Shown here in pieces: positions 46,526-58,235 of a stretch of DNA of 64,000 nucleotides. The notes under the pieces were generated by a model. The model had not been told where the DNA came from, made no database searches, and saw only the letters and a list, made by a program, of their open reading frames with translations. The stretch's first letter is position 1, and every line of letters begins with the position of its first letter. Both the position numbers and the translations under genes were made by a program. Source of the stretch: Eucalyptus grandis (taxonomy: Eukaryota > Streptophyta > Magnoliopsida > Myrtales > Myrtaceae). The stretch spans positions 44,105,263 through 44,169,262 of the forward strand of contig NC_052622.1 of assembly GCF_016545825.1 (NCBI RefSeq). The letters run 5' to 3'.

Positions 46526-48135
46526 TGGGTCAAATTCAATTCATGATACGAGCTGCTATATGGTAGACCAATCTTGACATGACTTGAGTATTCTAATAAA
46601 ATGATGTCGTCCAAGAAAGCTATGGTAAGACATTCCTTTTGCCATGCATCATCGCAAGTTATGTAGCACTGACACGGACACGCGACAAGTAACACGACAC
46701 GACACGACACGATACACCGACAAGTCATTTTTAAAAAAATATAAAATTTCAACACGTTCTGACACGCTATATATTAAATATATATTTATATATAAATACA
46801 AAAATAAATAAATAATAATAAAAAGAGCATAGAAATAATTTATACTAAAAATATATTAATCCAACATTTGTTAATATCACTCATTGTTTTAATTTGACAG
46901 AGATTGAACGAGAAATTCAAAAATTGCAAACATGAAAGAGTAAATTTGAAGGAACATGTCTTGTTTTTTTTATACTTGTCGGAGTTTAGTGAGATTTTTT
47001 ATAGTCATAAACAAAGTTCGGAGTTCATGATATAGACTAGCTTGGAGCTCCTCTACAAAATAAGGTTCAAGAAAAATAAAAATCCAGAACAAGAACTCTC
47101 GAAGTATGACCAAAAGAAAAGGAAATCACTAAATTCGCCACGGAAAATGCGAGAGATAACTTACAAATCAATAACATAGACCAAAAGAGATAATTCGCAA
47201 GCGATGCTTGCGAGAGGTGGAAAGAAGCAAAAAAAAATTATAACTTTAAGTATGTGGGGGCCACAGAATGACGCCGACGAGAAGATGGGCATTCCATTGT
47301 CACTCATGGAAAGATCAGAACTTATAAGTGAGAAACTTGAGAGTAAGAATTTTTTTATTTTCCCTTTATTTTTGTTATTTTCATTATTTTTTCATATATT
47401 TACATTTTGACTCCTCAAGTATTGAAAATTTTTAAAATTGATCCGTGCATGTCGGAATCACGTGTCGGAATTTTGGACTCGCGAATCGGAGCGCGTCGAG
47501 AAGAGTTGATCACATGTCGGATTTTTCAACACTCGTTAACTGCGTGTCGGAATGTGTGGAGTGTGTCAGACATACGCCACGGATGAAGCTAAAGCTTCGT
47601 TGAATGGAAACTTCTTGAAATCTCGCTACGGCCCGAGTTTTCACAAAATTCTACACTTAAGTCCTCGTCTCCAAGAAATTTCAAATTGATGCTCTATGCC
47701 TTGGAGAGACTTGAAAATGGGAAAATGGGTTTGTGTTAGATTTTCGAAGGCCATCCCAATTCAGAATTGCGAATCAGACACTGATTGGTTTTGATATTCA
47801 AGGTGAATATAAGAACTGTTCGAGTTTGACAATTTAACATTGGCAAAAAGAAACGTGGGCTCGAAGTGATTGCGAACGGCGCTTGATAATTTAATAATTT
47901 GTATGTAAAGTACTAAATAGTACCCCAAAACTATATCTATCATTTCTATTACCACAACCAAAAAGACAAAAAATTGTCTCCCACTCCTTAGTACACTGAG
48001 CGTTTCTTATCTTCTTTTTCAGATTTAAGCATCTTATCGTAGTAACTTCTAATGGGAACTTGATCTTATTACTGAACGAGGTCTCATGTGTTACTATTAG
48101 GGATTTACTATAACAGTGACGAAATTCCATAAAAT
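46526..48135. other. Intergenic stretch, no gene seen
   Basis: This is AT-rich sequence. There is a short ACACGACACGACACGACACG run near 46690 and a cluster of GTGTCGGAAT words at 47450-47550. No coding gene is supported. Confidence 0.55.
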
Positions 48136-50292
48136 TCAAACAAGCAGGCGATAAGTCGGCACAAGGGACAAGTGTTTCGCTTTCGAGAGCGACAGCCCAA
48201 CCTCCTCGGTCATGTCCAAGTCGCTCGGTGACATACCGTCCGGCAACTCCCAATCAAAGCAGTGCACCATTTGGGCCAAAAAGAGCCGAGTATTAATTAG
48301 TGCCAAGTTCATTCCGGGGCAGCCTCTTCGGCCTGACCCGAAAGGTATTAGCTGGAAGTCCCGGCCTTTGACATCCACGCTGCTGTTCGCGAACCTCTCC
48401 GGCTTGAACTCCTCGACGTCGTCGCCCCAGGCATCGATATCTCTCCCAAGAGCCCAAGCGTTCACGATGACCCGGGTCCTCTTTGGGATGTAATGCCCAT
48501 CGATCTCGATGTCCTCCGTGGACTCATGCGGGATCAAGAGTGGACCGGGCGGATACAGCCTGAAGGTTTCTTTGATCACCATGTCCAGATAATTCAACTT
48601 CGGTAGGTCGGACTCCTCGACCATCCGGTTCATTCCGACGATGGCTCGGAGCTCTTGTTGAAGCTTTTTCATCACGTGTGGACTCCTCATTAGCTCCGAG
48701 AATGCCCAGTCGATTATGGTCGAGGAAGATTCGTACGACCCGGAGATCAGATCGAGAACTATGGCCTTGACGTTGGTCCGGTCCAACATGTCGGGTTTGT
48801 CCTGCGAATCGGTCATGGGGTGCTGCGTTACGGAGAGGATCGTGTCTAGAAAATCGCCCTTATACTTGCCGGTCGTGTCTTGCTCGTGTTCTTTGATGAC
48901 GCCCTCCAGGACCTTGTCGATGGCTTGATGAACTACTTTTGCACGCCGAGCCAATCCCTAGTCAACGAAATGGTGGGGGAATCAATGGAATTTCTTACGC
49001 AACGGTTCCAACTCTAGTCCTACCTTGAAAGGATTATGACACAAACAGACCAAGGTATGAAAAACCCCATAATATACATCGAGCACAGGATATAATGAAA
49101 AACTAAGTGGAGTTTTTCCAATTTTTGACAAAGAGGAAACGGATAGACACGAGCTGTTACTAGCAAATGCAAGCCCAAAGTATGTACGAACGAAGCGCAA
49201 CAAACAGAGTACCTTAGTATTTCCTAAATCCGAAAGATAAGTAAGAGAAGCAATATTTATGACTAAAAAGTCTAATCTAGGTTGGGCCAGTACATGTCGA
49301 TATTTCCAAAAAAAAATTCCAAATGGTACTGTCGGTGCACGTAAACTATTGAGAACAGCTAATGGATATTGTTAGTATAACAGTTTTTGAGTAACTGTAA
49401 AGACTGGATCTCACAAAAAATTCTAATTTTTTTCTTGGTTGTTTTGTGGCCCAGAATGTCTCATTTCCCCTCGTCTAACACACCACAAACACATTTTTGC
49501 GCAAACTATCTCCATTGAAAAGTTCTTCCGTTTAAAGAAATTTCAAATTAGGAGACGATTTCAGATGAATAGCGAGCGCTAAGAAGGATTTCATGGTACC
49601 TGAAGATCGAACGGTCCAAGAAGAGGCACGTAATCTGCCAAGTTGAAAGAACCAGCCAAGCTCAAAACCTCGTGAATCAACTTCTTCAAGTCGAACTCAT
49701 CCTCGCCGCTGCTGCTACAATACCCCAATATCAATCTGCACGACAAGTTCCCCATGAGCTCCCCCACCTCGGCGCTCACGTCCACCACCTTGTGGGCCGC
49801 CGCCGCGGCCCTCACCCTCTCCACCATCCTCCCGAGCTCCTCCTTCCTTGCCGGTGCGTATGACTCCACCTTGGCTGGGCTCAGCAGCCGCAACGCGCAC
49901 AGCTTCCTCGCGCTCCGCCAGTACTCTCCGCCCTCGGTGAACGCCATTCCCCTGTCGCCGTACGTCAGGTGGTGCGTAACCCGCCCCTTTGGGCGGCCCA
50001 AGAAGACGTCGTCGTGGGTCTTGAGGACCAGCTCCGCGGTCTCCGGCGAGGAGATCACGACCGTCGGCTTGCTGCCGAGGCGGAGGAACATGATGGGGCC
50101 GTAGGTTTTGGCGAGCCGGTGGAGGCGGCGGTGTGGGAGGTCGAGCAGCTGGTGGAGGTTCCCGATGATGGGCAGAGGCGTTGGACCCGGCGGCAGTTTC
50201 TTGGATTGCCGGCGGCGAAGGCAGAGGAGGAGGAAGAAGTAGTAGAGAGTGACGACAGCAGTGAAGAGAATAGCCAGCTCCGGAGTTTCCAT
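48136..50292 (-). CDS. Cytochrome P450, CYP71 clan, intact two-exon gene
   Basis: Exon 1 is 50292-49600 and exon 2 is 48957-48136. The intron is GT-AG at phase 0, and the product is 504 aa, normal for the clan. It begins with a membrane anchor (about residues 7-26) and the hinge LPPGPTPLPIIGN. YWRSARKLC is the helix C WxxxR motif and ETFRLYP the ExxR of helix K. FKPERF follows, then the heme loop [10 protein letters not shown] with the Cys ligand. The oxygen-activating helix I reads SGSYESSST, with Ser where most family members have the AGTDT(T/S) Thr. It should sit in the ER membrane and hydroxylate a small lipophilic metabolite with help from a P450 reductase. The substrate cannot be told. 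Two damaged relatives lie just upstream on the same strand. Confidence 0.93.
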
Positions 50293-52236
50293 GGGAGTGC
50301 CTCAAGCTAGCTCGGAGGTTATCGTGATTCGTGAAGAAGTTGGAGATAGATGGAGATTTCTACAGGCAGCCCGTAGTGGTAGCGGATACATAAGGTCCGC
50401 TCAGAAGAGATAGGTCAGATGAAAAGCGACGGGTTGCCTAAACCTACACGATATTGTTCCGTCAATATCATTGCTAAAGAAAAAATCTACTTGTAGACCT
50501 ATCCTGAGTAATGAAAGTTAGGCCTTTTTTGAAGCTAGCGTATTCCACTCTACCATAAGCCCGGGACACAATGATTGCGTTTTTGTGTTGAAGTTATGAT
50601 GACACCCTCGCTAATATAAACAAAAGTTGTAGTTCTTTTTTCCCCCTTAACTTGTAATTTCTCATAAGATATACATCATGGTGTTTAGTGGATAGCATTT
50701 CAAATGATGCGTTAACTGTCACGGGACAGCTAGTATTTATTTTTTGAAACAAATACCCAAAAAAAAGTTTTAAATCTAATACATTGATATTAATTTAATT
50801 CAAAATCTTTTACTTAAACTAATTTAATACTAAACTTTTCATACTAATACCAATTTAGTTAATTCGATGTGGAAAGATTTATGAATGAATTAATATCAAT
50901 ATAAAAGATTTGAGATGGTTTTCATACTTTTTAATCCTCTTTCCATCCACCTTAATTTTAAAATGAATGAATAAAAAGAAAAAAATAAATATAAAATGAA
51001 CCTTCATTCATGCTTATTTATAGCAATTCCCTCTTTTACAAATTTATTGTTGTGAAATTTTTCCGACCCAATTTATCCAACTTCACAGAAAATCCACATC
51101 TGCAAGTGGATGCGTGTAAGTGGATGCATATGTGCTATTCCTGGCTGTGAGCCCATTTGGTGTTAGGCCTTACCATGCCTAATCCAAAAACTCACAAAAC
51201 CGGAGCACACAACACTCCCTTTCTCCTTCTTCGTCCTTTTAGCCCCTCAACCGCCTCCTTCCCGATCGCCGCCCTCCCCCGTTGCCCTCGCCAGGGAAAT
51301 CGCGGCTCCTATATTCGGGCCGGGCTGGTCTCACGTCAACTTGAAGCACAAATTCTAAAACCAATCCAGAGACAAGCCATAAAGGCTATAGTAAAAGGAC
51401 CGTATCGGACAACAACTAAGGAAGTCGCTCCAAGTTAGGTCTATCATCCTAGTTAATATGGATTGGGCCAGGCCGCCGAGCAACTCGCAGTTTAGACATC
51501 CACGACGTCTGCAAAAAACAACATCTGAGTAATTGCGATACATGGAAAAGACGACCATTGCTCCGAGACCGACCCAAGAAGTTTTTCCAATCTTTCAGTG
51601 CAGGGTATTATACCCCGACCTCACATTGTCTACTTTAGCCTACGCTCCTTCCTTTCTTTTTAGGGAAACTTTTGCCTTCAAGCCTACAACGTCATTTCCT
51701 CCAGTGGGATGTTTTTTCCCCACGTGAAAGATGAGTTATGGCCTTTCAGTCATGAGTTACAACTAGAAGGTGCGGGTAGAAAATCTTTTATGCGAGAGAT
51801 GGCTATTTTAATTTAACAGATTCGATTACTCTTAGTCCCCACAATAAATATTTAGGTATTCTGACGTCACGCCAAATATTTCGTGAAAACATATGTTCTA
51901 TGGATAAATTGTCGAGAAGAAAGTTTACAACGCCAGGAACAATATATAATCGATGTGGATAGATCTTAAATAAGTAAAAATCAATGGAATTAAGTTGGAT
52001 GGTGCCTAATATCATTTTTCATTTTGAGTGTAATTTACAGAGTATTTTCTGTTTTTACTAAAAGAGGCAAAGCCCAAATATTACACAAGGACTTGCTTAA
52101 TTAAATAGAAGAATGACATAAATGGTTCATAAACTTTTAAATTGTTACACTTGAATTTTGATCCAATGTTCAGTGTGGTACCTGAACTTTTAACTTGTTA
52201 ATGTAGTCCTATATGGTTTATGAACTTTTAAATTGT
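50293..52236. other. Intergenic region within the P450 cluster
   Basis: This comprises the promoter side of the intact P450 gene, then AT-rich sequence, the dispersed repeat at 51065-51170, and a degraded AAAGTTC-type repeat at 52110-52240. I see no gene. Confidence 0.55.
51065..51170. repeat. Dispersed repeat, partner of 41690-41795
   Basis: CAATTTATCCAACTTCACAG, CTGCAAGTGGATGC and GAGCCCATTTGGTGTT match the 41.7-kb copy. A short GTGGATGC(G/A)T duplication lies inside. Confidence 0.75.
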
Positions 52237-52486
52237 TCAAATGAGTAGGCGATAGCTCGGCAGGATCAAGTGCTTTGCTCTCGGCATGGACAACGCAAAG
52301 TCCTTGCTCATGTCCAGCTCGCTTGGCGACGTCCCCGCAGGCAACTCCCAATCGAAACAGTGGACTAGTTCAGCCAAAACGAGGCGAATGTTAACGGGAC
52401 CCAAGTGCATCCCCGGGCAGCCCCTCTGGCCCGACCAGAATAGTATGAGCTGGAAGTCCCGCCCCTTGATGTCAACGCCGCTGTTA
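52237..52486 (-). pseudogene. P450 C-terminal fragment
   Basis: About 83 codons, from a GVDIKGRDF block through the heme loop [10 protein letters not shown] to SYRLLI and a TGA at 52239-52237. It is very close to the C-terminus of the gene at 52.8-54.5 kb. Similarity stops abruptly at 52486, so the rest of the gene is missing. The heme Cys is retained, but a fragment this short cannot be a working enzyme. Confidence 0.85.
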
Positions 52487-52804
52487 AAGGAAGATGAATG
52501 GCGTTTTTCTCTTATGTAGAAAGAATAGAGAAGATGGAGAATAAAATATTTCAGTGCGAGGTCACGTTCATGGCATTTATATAAAACGTGTTAAGTAATA
52601 TGCATGGCATTTTTATTATTATTGACCCATTATCATTTCAACAATTCAAATTTTTAGAAAATCGAGTTTTTCCAGCGCTCGAATTCCGACATTACCCATC
52701 ATCTTTCTCGTTTCTGTTATTCTTTTTTTCTTCGAACTAGGCGTACAACCGTACAGAGGAAGTAGAACCCACCCAAAAAAAAAAAAAAAAAACTTTGCAA
52801 AACT

Positions 52805-54494
52805 TCAAACGAGCAGGCGATAGCTGGGCCTTAGGATCAAGTGCTTCGCTCTCGGCATCGACAACCCGAAGTCCTCGCTCATGTCCAGCTCGCTCGGCGA
52901 CGTCCCCGAGGGCAGCTCCCAGTCAAAACAGTGCACTAATTGGGCCAAAACGAGGCGCACGTTAACCAGACCCAAGTGCATCCCTGGGCAGCCCCTCCGG
53001 CCCGACCCGAACGGTATGAGCAGGAAGTCCCGCCCCTTGACGTCCACGCCGCTGTTCGCGAACCTCTCCGGGCGGAACTCCTCCGGGTCCTCGGCCCAAG
53101 TGTTGGCGTCTCTCCCGAGGGCCCACGCATTCACGATGACCCGAGTCCCCTTCGGGTAATATCCGCCCATCTCGATGCCCTCCGTTGACTCGTGTGGGAT
53201 CAGGAGCGGGCCCGGCGGATACAGCCTTAAGCTCTCCTTCACCACCATGTCCATATAATTCAGCTTCGGCAGATCGGCCTCCTCGACGGTCCGGCCCAAC
53301 CCGACGGCAGCTTCCAGCTCTCGCTGGAGGCGTTTCATCGCGTGCGGGTGGCGGATGGCTCGGACATGGCCCACTCAATCGCGGCGGACGAGGACTCATA
53401 CGACGCGGCGATCATGTCGGGCCAAGGCCTTGATGTTGGTCGATCCAGCACGTGAACCGGCTCATCTTGCGGTGAGCCATTTATTGGTGGCCCATGCCCG
53501 CAACGTGTCTTGAAGTTGCCCTCGTATTTTCAGTTGTGTCTTCCTCGTGTTCACTAATGATGTCCTCCAGTACCTCATCCACGGCTCGATTGACAGCTTT
53601 TGCACGCCGAGTTATTCCCTACAGAGGTTTTCGATTTTCAAAATTTTATCTTCACAACAAACCAGAAAAGATGTTCTAGAAGCTGCAAATTCTTTGCATC
53701 TGTAAAAGATCAAGCTAGCTAGATTCATGCCGTTTGTTTTAGCCTCTTATACTACACATAAATTCCATTTCACTGTACTATGTCCAATAAGCTAAATCGA
53801 AAACTGACACCTGAAGATCGAGAGCTCCAAGAAGAGGCACATAGTCTGCCAAATTGAAAGCCCCGGCTAAGTTCAGAGCCTCGTGAATCACAGGCTTCAA
53901 GTTGAACTTATCCCTTGTGCTGCACCCCAATATCATCCTGCATGCCAAGTCCCCGATAAGCTGCCCCACCTCCGCGCTCACGTCCACCGCCTCGTGCGCC
54001 GCCGCCGCCGCCGCCCTCACCCTCCTGACCACCCTCCCCAGCTCTTCCCTCCTCATTGGTGCGAAAGACTCAACCTTTGCCGGGCTCAGCAGCTGCAGAG
54101 TGCACAGCTTCCTCATGCCTCTCCAATATGCACCGCTCTCCGCGAACGCCATCCCCTTGTTGCCGTAAGACAAGTGGTGCAGGGCGTCCACGCTCGGGCG
54201 GCTCGAGAAGATGCCATCATAGGTCTTGAGGACCAGCTCAGCCGCCTCCGGCGATGAGACCACTACCGTCGGCTTGTTGCCAAGGCGGAGGAACATGATG
54301 GGGCCATAGGACTTGGCGAGGCTGTGGAGGCGGCGGTGGGGAAGGTTGCCCAGCTGGTGGAGGTTCCCGATGACTGGCAGCGCCGCTGGCCCGGGCGGCA
54401 GCTTGTGGGCTTGCCGGCAGCGGAGGTGGCGGAAGAAGAAGTAGAGAGTTATTAGAAGAGCGGTCGAGAGAATGGGGAGTGGGGAAGTCTCCAT
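52805..54494 (-). pseudogene. Second CYP71-clan P450 gene, frameshifted in exon 2
   Basis: Exon 1 (54494-53811, 228 codons) is open from MET-SPLPILS through LPPGPAALPVIGN and YWRGMRKLC. The start was chosen because it aligns with the start of the neighbouring gene; the frame also runs further upstream. Exon 2 (53618-52805) begins GITRRAKAVNRAVDEVLEDI. It then loses frame near 53515 and again around 53430 and 53360, with a stop at about 53338 in one frame. The last 190 codons are open and carry [14 protein letters not shown] and [10 protein letters not shown]. One residue is missing at GGYYPKG relative to the neighbour (GHYIPKR). Sequencing error could explain one shift but hardly all. This is most likely a recent pseudogene. 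Confidence 0.85.
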
Positions 54495-54698
54495 TTGCAG
54501 GTGGAAGGCTATTTCTTGTTTTGGTGCAGAAGGTTTTTGCAGAGGAAGAGGATGAAGCGGGCGGAGATCTGGAGAGTCCATGAACCAATTTGCCTTTTTA
54601 GATAGTGGCCAGCGGTGGCGACTGCAACAAGATGAAGTGGGCCTCCACCTCAACGACCGACGTGAGTTGGGCTTCCGTAGCCGGACTGCACCTAATTT

Positions 54699-54828
54699 AA
54701 TGTTTCGGTCAAGAAAACGCGGCGCTTCATCAGATCTTTACCAGAGAAAACTGGCAAAATCTTAATATTTGGGTCAAGAAAAGGCGGCGCTTCATCGGAT
54801 CTTTGCCAGAGAGAATGGGCAAAAGATT
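54699..54828. repeat. 65-bp tandem duplication upstream of P450 pseudogene
   Basis: Units 54699-54763 and 54764-54828 share GTCAAGAAAA, GGCGGCGCTTCATC (first unit GCGGCGCTTCATC) and GATCTTT(A/G)CCAGAGA, with several point differences. Confidence 0.85.
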
Positions 54829-55121
54829 TAGAGATAATGACACGATCCGTGCTTATAAATCATGAATTTTTAATTCATTCAATATAATTTTTTAAAAATT
54901 AAAATATAATTTAATATTAACTGTGATTTATGAATTTTTATACATATTTTAATTTTTTTATAAATTATATCAAAATATTCAAAGTAGTTATTTTATTAAT
55001 TTATATCAGGGACAATATTGAATATTTTCATGTAATCTAATGACTAAATTAAACATATATTAAAAGTTCGGTATCAACATTGAATAAATTAAAAGTTCAG
55101 AGACCACATTGCACATTAAAT
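54829..55121. repeat. AT-rich repeat of AAAGTTC type, left part
   Basis: This has repeated words such as TTAAAAGTTC, CATGAATTTTTAATTCATTC and CACATTAAATT, like those at 17.2-17.5 kb and 52.1 kb. It seems to continue after the element at 55122-55834 (ACATTGAACATTAGGTCAAA). Confidence 0.5.
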
Positions 55122-55834
55122 TAGGGGTGAGCATAGTTCGGGCTAGGCCGATCCACCTCCTAACACTAGGATTGACTCGTATAGTGTTGGTCATTGATTT
55201 TTGAGACCGATGACTGACCTTATTAAACTTAATTTTAAGGACTGAACCAACTCAATAGGTTCGATTCGGTTCTAAGGTCAATTCAAAACCAACATATTAT
55301 TTTTTTATTTCATTTTTTATACTCTCTGAAAAAAGTAAATTTACCATTTTAAATTACATATCCATCGACAATGTAGTATTGTGCAACAAAACTATAAATA
55401 TCAATAGATATTTAATAAATTTAAGATAAGGTAATAATAAAAATTTTACACCTACTAAGAGCAAGAAACCATAAAAACAATTAAAATCGCTCATGGAGAT
55501 ATAGGACAAGATAGGAAGTTCCTATAATCATCTATTAATAATACCCGCAACACCATATGTAAAAGCGTTATAAATATTATATTAGATATATAATATATGT
55601 ATGTATGTATATATGTATAATACTTTAGATGTATTATATATAATATATAAAGTTAGAGTTGGTCTGGATTGGATTGACTCTAAACTTTCAGGATTGAGGA
55701 TCATCCTGCATAATGTTGGTCCAAGGATCTCGAAATCAAAGACCAACCTAGTCTCTTTAGGAACCGGACTAGGACTGGCAGAGTTGGGCTGATCTAAGGT
55801 CGGTCTAGGAACCCTAGATCGATGCTCACCCCTA
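55122..55834. mobile_element. hAT-like non-autonomous element
   Basis: The ends are inverted: TAGGGGTGAGCAT at the left and ATGCTCACCCCTA at the right, a form typical of plant hAT elements. The flanks ACATTAAA and ACATTGGG share the first five of eight bases and may be a decayed 8-bp TSD. The interior has GGTCGGTC/GGTTCGG words and a TATA-rich stretch at 55570-55640. No transposase is seen. Confidence 0.7.
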
Positions 55835-55949
55835 CATTGGGTTAAAACTCCAAGACTACATTGAACATTAGGTCAAAGTTCATAAAGCATTTATATCATT
55901 TTCTCAAAAGTGAAGGTTGGCTATGAAAACATATCATGTCCATTTATCC

Positions 55950-56700
55950 TTTGTAATAAAAAATTGATTAAGCAAAAGTTAAGAATAATTCTTTAATCAA
56001 AGTTAGGACCATTTGATTTTGTGTGGCTTCTCTATTGAGAAAGGAGCATTTGTCTATAACCATGTTCTCAAAGGCTTGAGCAGAGAGAAGAGGGCTCGTT
56101 TAGGCACAAATTTGGTCCATAGGCGGCAAAATCAACGGAAGTGGCACACCTTCGTGCGTAGCAAATACTACCATCTCAATCATCACTTATGTGAATCGCA
56201 TTGCAAGACCCGTGTGATTAACTATGCATATGAATTTGATCCACACAATGTGCAAATGAATATGAGATTGAAGGGAAGTGGAAGAGCTGACTGTGGATGT
56301 TGACATGTGATTGACGATGCACAAATTCCTTCGGTGGATGTGTGTTGGTACAACGTAAACATCAATTTCCGTCTACTAAAGTTGTACGTATCTCATCCAA
56401 AAGAATTGGCTAAAAGCAATTTATAACTATGTTTTCTATCTCGAACTAGATGATAGAGAAGATCCTCTGACACATGTCACATGACATGTAAGAGTCGGAC
56501 CATTAATCCAAGAAAGTTGCATTCTGTCCATGTGTAGATATTAAAATCGGGTTTGGGCTCACTTTTAGCGCCTTAACTTTTCCAAAGCCCTCACTCTATA
56601 TAATAAAAAGATAACGAATCATACAATGCAGATTCACTGGAGACGCGTTTTCCCCCAAAAGGGTACTTCATCTTCCGCAAAGATTTTTTTTGGGTATAAA
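55950..56700. repeat. Inverted partner of 41965-43770, uninterrupted copy
   Basis: This matches the reverse complement of the 42-kb region along its whole length and lacks the 0.9-kb insert found there. A frame of 96 codons (56013-56303, + strand) continues after one stop into DVCWYNVNINF and may be the remains of a gene. I do not recognise the protein. Confidence 0.75.
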
Positions 56701-57659
56701 TGAAGTGATCGACAGAATCAGCCCATAGTCCTTTCTCTTTCCCCGGCAAACGCGCCTGTGAGGGGGGGATGATGTGTGCTCGATCCGGCGAAAAGAAGGC
56801 TGAGCTGGCTGGCGGATGGGGACGGGTAACAAAAAAAAGATTCGCAAGGGGGGAGAGAGAGTAGGGGGAGAGTGTGGCACCCCCTTCAGGTCGCCACAGG
56901 TGATTTCTTTTAATTACTCGATCTCATATAACTTCACAGACTGATACCCTTTGAGATTTTTTTTTTTTTAAAATAGTCCCAGCGCAGCTTATTAGTGGAA
57001 GCATAAACAAGTCTCACAATCTCTTACTCCAATAATCATAATACAATACACACCACCTACGCACCATAAGAACAGATAAAACCGATTCACTCTTATTTAT
57101 ATTTTTATGATGGACATCAAGGTTGATACAACAAAAAGGCCAAGATTTTAACTATACTTGGCTATCACTCAAAAGAGGACTCGACCCCACATCAAATATG
57201 TACAACCTTCCATCAACAAGCGTCGGCTATCTCAAAAAAGTATAAGCTCCCAATAGCTATACGCGCCATCATACCTAATCCGGTGCATCGGGTGGCGGCG
57301 GCGGTAACATTCCTAACATCGCTCCATCATGTTGGACATGGACATATAAAAACTTTTGGATAACCGGGCTATCAGCTCGACCCACATCATACGTCACTAG
57401 GACACGGACTCAAACAAACACTAAACCAGGGGCACCGACACAGATATGCTCAGTACACTCCACATCAACATCAGTAGGTATGTCATAGTAAGTACCGCGT
57501 GCAACCGGTAGTAAAAACATCTTTATAATCTGAAATGTTAATCTCCAAAAGGGGTGAGTACAACCACTCAGCAGTAAAGATTTACCAAACTACTCAATAC
57601 GTCAAACAAAACAATCAAGGCATAATAAACAAAGCACATATCATTCATGCATTCAAGCA

Positions 57660-57900
57660 TACCTTACATTGCAGCCATGCATATATCCCCATGCCATATG
57701 TGCATATACGACCATGCACTTATCATCAAGCATTCATGCATATAACACCATGCCATTTGTGCATATACCACCATGCCATATGTGCATATACCGCCATGCA
57801 CTTATCATCACCATGCCATATGTGCATGTACCACCATGCACTTATCATCAAGCATTCATGCATATAACACCATGCCATTTGTGCATATCCATCCACATGA
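57660..57900. repeat. Minisatellite of CATGCCATATGTGCATAT type
   Basis: Short units CCATGCCATATGTGCATAT, CCATGCACTTATCATCA and CATTCATGCATATAACA alternate. A higher-order block recurs after 122 bp (57714 and 57836). Confidence 0.85.
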
Positions 57901-57989
57901 TTAAATTCTTGATCTTTATATTTCAAATAGATCACATCAATTTCTTCCTAGGGACCAATGTTTGCATCCCACAATTTATCACTCGCATC

Positions 57990-58235
57990 CAACCTGGCAT
58001 CACAAGGAACCTCCGGCACACATCTCCGGGCATTCGGCACACACACTCCGGGCATCTCATACCCCAACTAGCATCACGAGGTATCCCCCCGGCACACACC
58101 TCCGAGGCTTCCGGCACACACACTCCGAGCATCTCGAAACTCCCAAGGATATCTGGCACACACACTCCGGGCATCCAGCACCCCCACACTCCGGGCATCC
58201 CGACACTCCCGGGGCATCGTCGGCTCACACCTCCG
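57990..58235. repeat. Minisatellite of GGCACACACACTCCGGGCAT type
   Basis: Ten or so degenerate copies of CTCCGGGCATC and GGCACACAC(A/C)CTCCG are spaced about 20-45 bp. It lies directly next to the preceding array inside the same long repeat. Confidence 0.85.

Noticed and set aside
49672..50310. Long + strand and alternative - strand frames over P450 exon 1
   Set aside because: They overlap the conserved P450 frame and have no recognisable domain; the high GC content of exon 1 removes chance stops.
51157..51727. Two + strand frames (51157-51438 and 51533-51727) as possible genes
   Set aside because: No recognisable motifs, no splice or neighbour support, and the first overlaps a dispersed repeat.
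57660..58235. Regular short repeats that might suggest a CRISPR-like array
   Set aside because: The units are degenerate with no unique spacers, the DNA is from a plant nucleus, and the pattern is that of minisatellites.
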